A stretch of DNA of 64,000 bases from Epiperipatus broadwayi (lineage: Eukaryota > Onychophora > Udeonychophora > Euonychophora > Peripatidae): contig JAQFVV010012416.1 of assembly GCA_028023455.1 (NCBI GenBank), positions 6,679,594 through 6,743,593 on the forward strand, read 5' to 3'. Positions 57,851 through 64,000 of the stretch are shown here, piece by piece (position 1 is the first letter of the stretch; every line of letters starts with the position of its first letter). The notes beneath the pieces were generated by a model that saw only the letters and a program-made list of their open reading frames with translations, ran no database searches and had not been told where the DNA came from. The translations under genes were made by a program, and so were the position numbers.

Positions 57851-59524
57851 TAATTTAATTAAGTAACCCTCCTTTATGTATATGCATAAACGCACTCGAA
57901 TAGAGAGAAAGAGATAATTCAAATTTAGACAAGTTAATGGGTTTTAGTTATCTGTGCTTTTTCATCAGTTTTAGAAATGCATCAGTTTTAGAAATTGATT
58001 TGATAAAAAGTGTTAGAGGAAATATTTTATTTTTAAAAATTCTACATACTAATGCTAAATTAGAATTGTATTTTTCAACTTAACTAAGATACTTTCTGTT
58101 AATACTTTTATATTTTAATTTATCTCGGGCACATTGCTAAAAGCAATAATCAAACGATACATTTGATCTCCACACTTTTTTTTTTTGCAGTTTGCTGTTA
58201 AAATGTTTACTTACGCGTGGGCTTTCTTGATTCTATAAAGATGACATCTTATAGTGAAATGGGACAAAAATTATTAAATATTAATGAAATATTTATTGTC
58301 AGCTTCAGGAAATGTTTATTCATTTTAATTCTTTCAACAGTATTTGGAGTACTAAATAATAGAAAAAGACTCCGAGTTAAAAATAGGATTATCATTTAAG
58401 ATTTCTGAACTGTTAATTAGGTGCAACTAATTATCAAAACAAAGTTAAAAATAATTGTGATTAGCATCATTTGGGAAATTTTTCGTGAAACATAATGGTG
58501 GAGAGCTTTTTGCCAAATGTTTTAATAGATTTTGTTAATAGTCTAAGGCAATACTCGTTTAAACTAGTGCAAAGCTTGTACTAGCTGTTATAAAAAGATC
58601 TTAAATTTAAAAAAAAAAAAGAATACATAAATATTAAAACAGGAGCAATTTACTTGCTTAATAAAGCACCTCAAATTGTTAATAGTGAAAAATTGGATAA
58701 CTGAGGGGAAATCAGATTTTTACAGAAAGAGGAGGAATGACGAACTTAGCCCTACCATATAAAACTTGAAATATTCATTTTATTTTTTTATCAATGAACA
58801 TATACATTTCTACATTATCATACTTTCATATAACATGTATTAATATAAACATATATTTAATTGATTTAATAGAGTTAAATTTGAGCAAAAGGGTTTTATT
58901 TGTATATTATTATTAACGAATCCATAATGAATATATACTTTAATTAAATCATGCTAAAGAAAAATACTGTGATGAGTTTGCTTATATATTTTTATTACCC
59001 CCCCCCTTACAAGTATACATTATGCAGGGCATTCAATCATACTCATAAAATGATGATGAGAGATAACTGATTTATAATTACATCCAATTCTGGATCTACA
59101 CATCTCTTGTTACAAGTATACTATAACAGTACAACTTCACATAGCTTGGAAGTGTGAGAGATAAAGAATATCACATTTGAATACAATATAGCAAACAGTT
59201 AACGTATGTCTGTCTGCATGCAGATTTTGAAAGATGCATTATGCAGTTCCTCTGACATGATTATCAGACTATGAGAAAGGGGTAAGTGCTTAGTTCACCA
59301 GGAATATTATAAACATTTAATGTGGCCCTCAAAAATGCAAAGCTCATAGTAAATGACCCTTTAAATATTAAGACAATCTGGTCATGTTTGGGAAGAGATT
59401 TTTTTTTTGTTACTTTTTTAAAAATAGAATAAGGAGAAAAACTATATCAAATCTGGTAGTAGTTGGTTAGGTGTATTGTGGCCACTAGGTGATGCTGCAG
59501 TACCATCAAGAAGCCTGCAAGTGA
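57851..59524. other. AT-rich spacer, no gene seen
   Basis: Only simple tracts (C run at 58998-59007). The 60-codon frame at 58217 is not supported by any motif. Confidence 0.5.
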
Positions 59525-60030
59525 TAAATTTTTATCCAAAAATTGCTGAAATTGAAAAATTAAAATGCCTAAGGCAGAGTAAATTGAACAAATATTTTCT
59601 AAAATAAAAAAAATAAAGAAAATGCTATAAATTTTGAATTACAAAAACAGAAATCGATGAAATAATGTCAAACGCAATATCCCCCCCCCCCAAAAAAAAA
59701 TGAAGAATTCTATCCAAAATCGCTGAAATTGAAAACTTAAAACACCTAACGCAAAGTAAATTGAACAAATACTTCTAAAATACAAATAAAAAAAAAGTAG
59801 GAAAGAAAAACGCTACAAAATTTGAATTACAAAAACAGAAATCATTTAAAATACATCAAATGCAACCTCCTGCCCCCAGAATGAAGAATTCTATTTAAAA
59901 ATCACTGAAATCAAAAAATTAAAACTCCTAAGGCAAAGTAAATCAAACAAATCCTTCTAAAATATAAATTAAAAAAAAATTTGAAGCAAATGCTATAAAA
60001 TTTGGTATTACGAAAACAGAAAAACTATAA
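59525..60030. repeat. tandem repeat, three units of about 180 bp
   Basis: Landmarks 'gctgaaattgaaaa', 'ctaaggcagagtaaat' and 'attacaaaaacagaaa' recur with offsets of about 177 and 182 bp (unit marks at 59545, 59722 and 59904). Units differ by a few percent and by the length of the inner C and A runs. Confidence 0.85.
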
Positions 60031-60458
60031 AACTAAATGTCAAAAAATTAAGGAAGTTTCATTAATGGTGGATGGCGGGAATGCAGTACATTTTTTAAAA
60101 AAAAATCCTCTGACTTTCAACACTATTACATCGTGTAATAATTCACAAACCTTAATAACAGATTAATTCTTCTTATTAAGTAATTAAACATAGATAACAA
60201 TGAGCTCATAGCGATTTGTTGTTATCTCTTATAATAGATTTCAAAGCAGTGATTTATATCAGTCAAAATACATAGGAGAGCCTCTAATTGTCTTTCTAAA
60301 AAAAATAATTATCTCTGCTTTGAAATTATGGCATATCATAACATATGAATTTAGAAATGAAATAAAATAATTAGAATAGAAAATAGGCATGGCTGCAGAT
60401 TATAGAAAGATTAAAATTATAAAACAGGAAAAATTATTAAAATATTATAAATGCAGTA

Positions 60459-60625
60459 TAATAAGAGTACAATAATAAATGTAGAATGAAACTAATAACT
60501 TGTAATGTAAAATGAATATGTAAAATAATATTAATAATTGTATAATAATAAGAGTACAATAATAAATGTAGAATAAAACTAATAACTTCAATGTATAATG
60601 AATATGTAAAATAAGAACAATAACT
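60459..60625. repeat. tandem duplication of about 85 bp next to the Gypsy LTR
   Basis: 'aagagtacaataataaatg', 'actaataact' and 'aatgaatatgtaaaataa' occur twice in a row, just left of the probable LTR start. Confidence 0.75.
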
Positions 60626-60628
60626 ATG

Positions 60629-61046
60629 TGTAAAATTGCAATGTTGTTAAATCACAGAGAGCCCAGCTGACCTTATAGGGTCAGAAAACTGTATAAAGTA
60701 CCATATATGGTGAGAAATGTAAAAATACTGCATGTATGTGAAAATGTATGTGAAAACACCATATATGGTTAGGTATGTAAGAGATTCCAGAAGTCTTGAG
60801 AGGTATATAAACCCCCAGAACCTGATCTATTTGTTCTGAGTATTAATTGTAATTTAGAGACTCCTGCCTCTGTAAGTCCAAAGCAGGACTAGGGTTATTA
60901 TATGCAGGTCACCACGACCTTTTATTATTTTATTACGCCTTATAATAGGCAATATATATAGTTAAAATTATTTGTATTAAACTATAAGCTTACCATCTCG
61001 ATTCTGCCTTTGTCCATTTATTACTTGCTGGTCATAAGACACAGCA
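60629..61046 (+). repeat. probable 5' LTR of Gypsy copy 2
   Basis: The end 'gacacagca' (61038-61046) matches the copy 1 LTR end. The start at TGTAAAATTG (60629) is by analogy with copy 1 and uncertain. TATATAAA at 60804-60811 is a good TATA box, and the sequence after it is GC-richer as expected for the transcribed R region. The LTR would be 418 bp, shorter than in copy 1. Confidence 0.6.
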
Positions 61047-61210
61047 AAGTAGTGCAGTTAAGACAGGAATCGAATCTGAAAGAAAGTGGCATTCAATACA
61101 GGAATGGAACTATGAGAAAATTGGCTCGGTCATCATAGGATCGAATCTGGAAATAATTGCCTAAACAGCAAGTTGAGACAAATCGTAAGTAGATTTGAAT
61201 TAACAAAGAA

Positions 61211-62054
61211 ATGGCAGGCATATCACAAGTTGATATATATGAGTTTAATGTAGAAAATCCGAGTGATTGGCCACTGTATGTTCAGAGAATCAAAAACTAC
61301 TTTACACTAAATAGTATTACCGAGAATACTGTAAAAGTAGCCTCATTTCTTTGCTTTGCAGGCCAGAGAGTAATCGAAATAGCTAACAAACTGTGTGGAA
61401 ATTTGCCAAAGACAGAAATACAATGAGCTTGTAACACAGCTAAATGAATATTTCAATCCCCCACCATCCAAGTTTATCACTGGATTGCACTTTAGAGGCA
61501 GAAGGCAAAGAAAAAATGAGAAAATAAAAGAATATGACATGGGTTTAAGAGAGATGGCAAAACCATGCCTTTACAGTAAATATTTAGAGGAAGCTCTCCT
61601 CGAGCAGCTATTATATGGAATAATAGAAGATCAGTTTAGGCAGATCTTATTAGCAATAAAAGATCTAACTTACAAGGAAGCTATCAGACATGGAACAGCT
61701 TATGAACTGCTACTTGACCAAGTGAGAGAGTTCAGAAGTTTCACGAGACCAGAACCACTTCAAGCTAAAATTTTTAAAACATCTGGAGTTAAATTCAAAA
61801 CACACAAACAAATTAAATCTTTCCGATGTGGAAAAATCAGTCACAAAACCCATGATTGCAATATGCCAGAAAGTGAAAGTTATCGCAAAATAACCGAGCA
61901 TCTCGAAAGAGGGCACCATCATACAAAGTCAAGCAGAGAATTTCCATGCAGAGCAATGGAAGGTAGCTACATAAAAAGTGCTACTATAGATGAATCTGAT
62001 CAAATTTATGATAAACGTAAAACTAATCAGCAAGCCAATAACCGTGGAAATTGA
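61211..62054 (+). pseudogene. Gypsy gag (copy 2) with one frameshift
   Basis: The start Met at 61211 lies about 165 bp after the LTR. The first frame (to 61426) has FNVENPSDWPLYVQRIKNYF and the second (61395-62054) LVTQLNEYFNPPPSKFI and LREMAKPCLYSK. Near the end, RCGKISHKTHDC fits a CCHC knuckle in which the first Cys would be Ser (SFRCGKISHKTHDC). Gag forms the particle and binds RNA. The shift near 61400-61426 breaks it. Confidence 0.85.
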
Positions 62055-62370
62055 TAGCAGAGCAGGGGTATCGCTGATAAAGAGTAGAGATTGGGAAAGA
62101 CTAATTCAGAATTTAAAATTCCCTCCAAGGGTAGAGAAAACTCAACTCAAGGCCTGGGATGCTAACAAAAATCCCACAAGAATATTAGGAGTTGCAAAAA
62201 TAAAAAATCCCATAAGAATATTAGGAGTTGCAAAAGTAAAGGTAGAAACAATGAAAACTGAAGAAATACAGCAAGATATTAACCTGATCATAGGCCATGA
62301 GTGGTTCGCACGCCTAGGCATAAAAATATGCGTTATAAAAAATCGACATAGAATCACAACTCAAAAATAA
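61990..62370 (+). CDS. Gypsy protease region (copy 2)
   Basis: This frame overlaps the gag end by 65 nt and is offset from it, as expected for frameshift expression of pol. KPITVEIDSRAGVSLI carries the aspartic-protease site, but the usual DSG or DTG reads DSR (62053-62061). Copy 1 has Arg at the same place. The later VNLIIGHEWFARLGI-like text (DINLIIGHEWF) matches the protease C-terminal part. A stop follows before RT. Confidence 0.75.
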   Translation: MNLIKFMINVKLISKPITVEIDSRAGVSLIKSRDWERLIQNLKFPPRVEKTQLKAWDANKNPTRILGVAKIKNPIRILGVAKVKVETMKTEEIQQDINLIIGHEWFARLGIKICVIKNRHRITTQK

Positions 62371-62380
62371 CTATCCCAAC

Positions 62381-63410
62381 TTGTTCAAAAAAGAACCTGG
62401 AAAACTAAAAACCTTGCCTGTAGGTATAGAGTTAAGAGACAGAGCAAAACCTATTGTAACAAAACCTCGTAAAGTACCTATAGCCCAGCAAAGAAAGGTT
62501 GAAGAAAAACTAGATGAACTAACGGAACAAGGAATACTGAGACCAGTCAAGAATGCAGAGTGGGTCACTCCCATAGTAATAGTGGAAGGAGCAAGTGGAA
62601 ATATTAGAATTTGTGGTGACTATCATGCTACTGTAAATAGATATTTAAACAAAAGCCAATACCCAGTTCCAAATGTAAGAGAAGTCTTAGCCTCCATGGA
62701 AAAAAATATGCACTTTGCCAAACTGGATTTGAACAGTGCATTTCATCAAGTACCTGTAACCAAGGAAACAGCCGAGATTTATTCAACTACAATAGATTTC
62801 CTTTTGGAATGACAATGGCTCCAAATATATTCCAGGCAAAAATGGACTCGTTACTCAGAAGCGTGAATGGAGTCATCCCAAATTTTGATGATATACTAAT
62901 AATGGCAAACTCTGAAGAAGCATTAAAACACAGAGTGATGAAAACCTGCAAACTGCTCGAGAGATTTAGAGCTAGATTAAATCTTGAGAAATGTATTTGG
63001 AATACAAAGGAACTTAAATTCCTCAGGCATTTGATCAACAAGCACAGGAAGAAACCCGCACCTGAGAAAGTGAAGGCTGTAAAAGAAGCATCATGTCCAA
63101 AAAATATTAAGAAACTTCAAGCATTCCTTGGACTACTAAACTATTTTGAAACATTCTTAAAATGCAAGGCTCATGTTGCCCAACCTTTATATAACCTGCT
63201 GAGGAAAAATGAAGTATGGAATTGGGGATGCAATCAAGAGAAAGCATTTGAGCAAGCCAAAGCCTTACTAACATCTGAAGGACTCTTGATCCATTATGAT
63301 AACAAGCAAGAAGTCATGCTAACAATGGATGCATCAGAATATGGATTGGGAGCTGTAATCTGTCATCCATCAAAACATGGTGATCACCCTATAGCATATG
63401 CTTCCTAAAC
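62381..63410 (+). pseudogene. Gypsy reverse transcriptase and RNase H start (copy 2), one frameshift
   Basis: Landmarks: EKLDELTEQGILRPVKNAEW, VTPIVIVEGASGNIRICGDY, YPVPNVREVLASM and FAKLDLNSAFHQVPV with the first catalytic Asp. A frame change near 62810 follows, then APNIFQAKMD and IPNFDDILIM (FDD site, 62884-62892), NTKELKFLRHLI, KKLQAFLGLLNYF, and the RNase H start LTMDASEYGLGAV (about 63319). All polymerase aspartates are kept. A stop at 63406 after AYAS interrupts RNase H. Confidence 0.9.
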
Positions 63411-64000
63411 TCTAATGGTAGCTGAGAGAAACTACAGTCAGCTGGATAAGGAAGCACTGGTTATAATATTCAGAATTAAAAAGTTTCACCAATACCTCTA
63501 TGGATGAAAATTTAAAACCATTACTGATCACAAACCCCTACTGGGAATATTGGCAAAGGATGGAATAATACCTGATCATGTACGAATGATTCGATGGCTA
63601 GAATTCTTATCAGCATATGACTATGAGCTCATATACGAGAAGGGAAAAAACATAGCGCATGCAGACACATTATCCAGATGCCCAGATAAAGCTGAATTAC
63701 CTAGGACAGAAACCTACATAAACTATATTGACCAGCTCGCTTCAAATAGTATTAATAGTCGAATAATAGCAGAATGGACTAATGCAGACTCTGGCTACCA
63801 AGTTCTTAAAAATTGGATAGGAACCAAATGGCCTGCTAGATGTCCTTCCTACCTAGATGAGGGCTTGTAGAAAGTACACGAAAGGCTATCTGTAAATAAA
63901 AGCTGTATATTGATGGACGACAAAGTGCTCATACCTAGCGATGGTCACGTAAAAATACTTAAATTACTACATCAGGGCCTTGGCATGCAGCTACGTATGG
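63411..64000 (+). pseudogene. Gypsy RNase H end and integrase start (copy 2), truncated by window
   Basis: After the stop the frame continues with AERNYSQLDKEALVIIF and KKFHQYLYG, a second stop, and TITDHKPLLGIL. It then has YDYELIYEKGKNIAHADTLS, the classic Gypsy RNase H-integrase junction. From about 63940 the LLHQGLGMQ text corresponds to the LLHEGHPG integrase zinc-finger start, already damaged. Confidence 0.85.

Larger units (their letters stand above)
60629..64000 (+). mobile_element. Gypsy-type LTR retrotransposon, copy 2, right part outside the window
   Basis: The probable 5' LTR is at 60629-61046, followed by gag, protease, RT, RNase H and the start of integrase. The family is the same as copy 1 at 37.7-43.1 kb but much better preserved, with only a few breaks. 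The 3' LTR must lie beyond the right edge. Confidence 0.88.

Overview
This is AT-rich (roughly 70%) animal nuclear DNA with very low gene density. It shows spliced exons with GT/AG borders, polyadenylation signals and many decayed transposable elements. The mix of an RTE-clade LINE, a ZBED/SCAND3-like hAT, a mariner remnant, Gypsy elements and tRNA-derived SINEs fits an invertebrate (mollusc, arachnid or similar). The sequence alone does not let me name the lineage.

Only one host gene is recognisable. The last three coding exons of a SETDB1/eggless-type histone H3K9 methyltransferase lie on the + strand at 2856-2974, 8438-8526 and 8610-8727. They encode the C-terminal half of the SET domain and the post-SET zinc motif. 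The rest of the gene must lie left of the window. Its 5.5 kb intron holds an antisense, tandemly duplicated RTE fragment and a pyrimidine-rich minisatellite.

Everything after about 9 kb is repeat DNA or unassigned AT-rich spacer. Layout: hairpin element (9.0 kb); LINE scrap (10.3-10.7); composite ribozyme repeat A (12.2-13.2); polyA-tailed GC-richer retrocopy (14.0-15.1); ribozyme repeat B (16.8-17.6); tRNA-Gly SINE with a 17-bp target duplication (19.2); ribozyme repeat C (19.4-19.7); nearly full RTE retrotransposon, minus strand (19.7-23.0); mariner remnant (23.4-24.3); hairpin element (24.9-25.2); hAT pseudogene (26.4-28.5); fold-back repeats (29.1-29.7); type II tRNA SINE (30.2); ribozyme repeat D (30.6-31.0); fold-back element (31.7-32.2); ribozyme repeat E (32.3-33.3); fold-back (35.0-35.5); a giant ATA microsatellite (35.8-36.1); 0.4-kb hairpin (37.1-37.5); complete but dead Gypsy element with two LTRs (37.66-43.11); ribozyme repeat F (43.5-44.3); decayed RTE copy split by a fold-back element (45.2-48.0); probable 2.2-kb solo LTR (48.0-50.2); long inverted-repeat element (50.3-52.2); second tRNA-Gly SINE (54.0); inverted-repeat element with a nested insertion (55.2-57.0); tandem repeats (59.5-60.0); and a second Gypsy element running off the right edge (60.6-64.0).

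The most interesting signal is a dispersed repeat with a unit of about 470 bp. It occurs mostly as minus-then-plus inverted pairs and carries a type I hammerhead self-cleaving ribozyme motif: CTGATGA core, stem II GTGCT/AGCAC, GAAA, a very short stem III, and stem I ACCAA/TTGGT. Five copies keep the full conserved core, and three of them also keep every main helix in some form. This resembles the hammerhead-bearing retrozymes and satellites known from animals, but the recurrent inverted-pair architecture is unusual.
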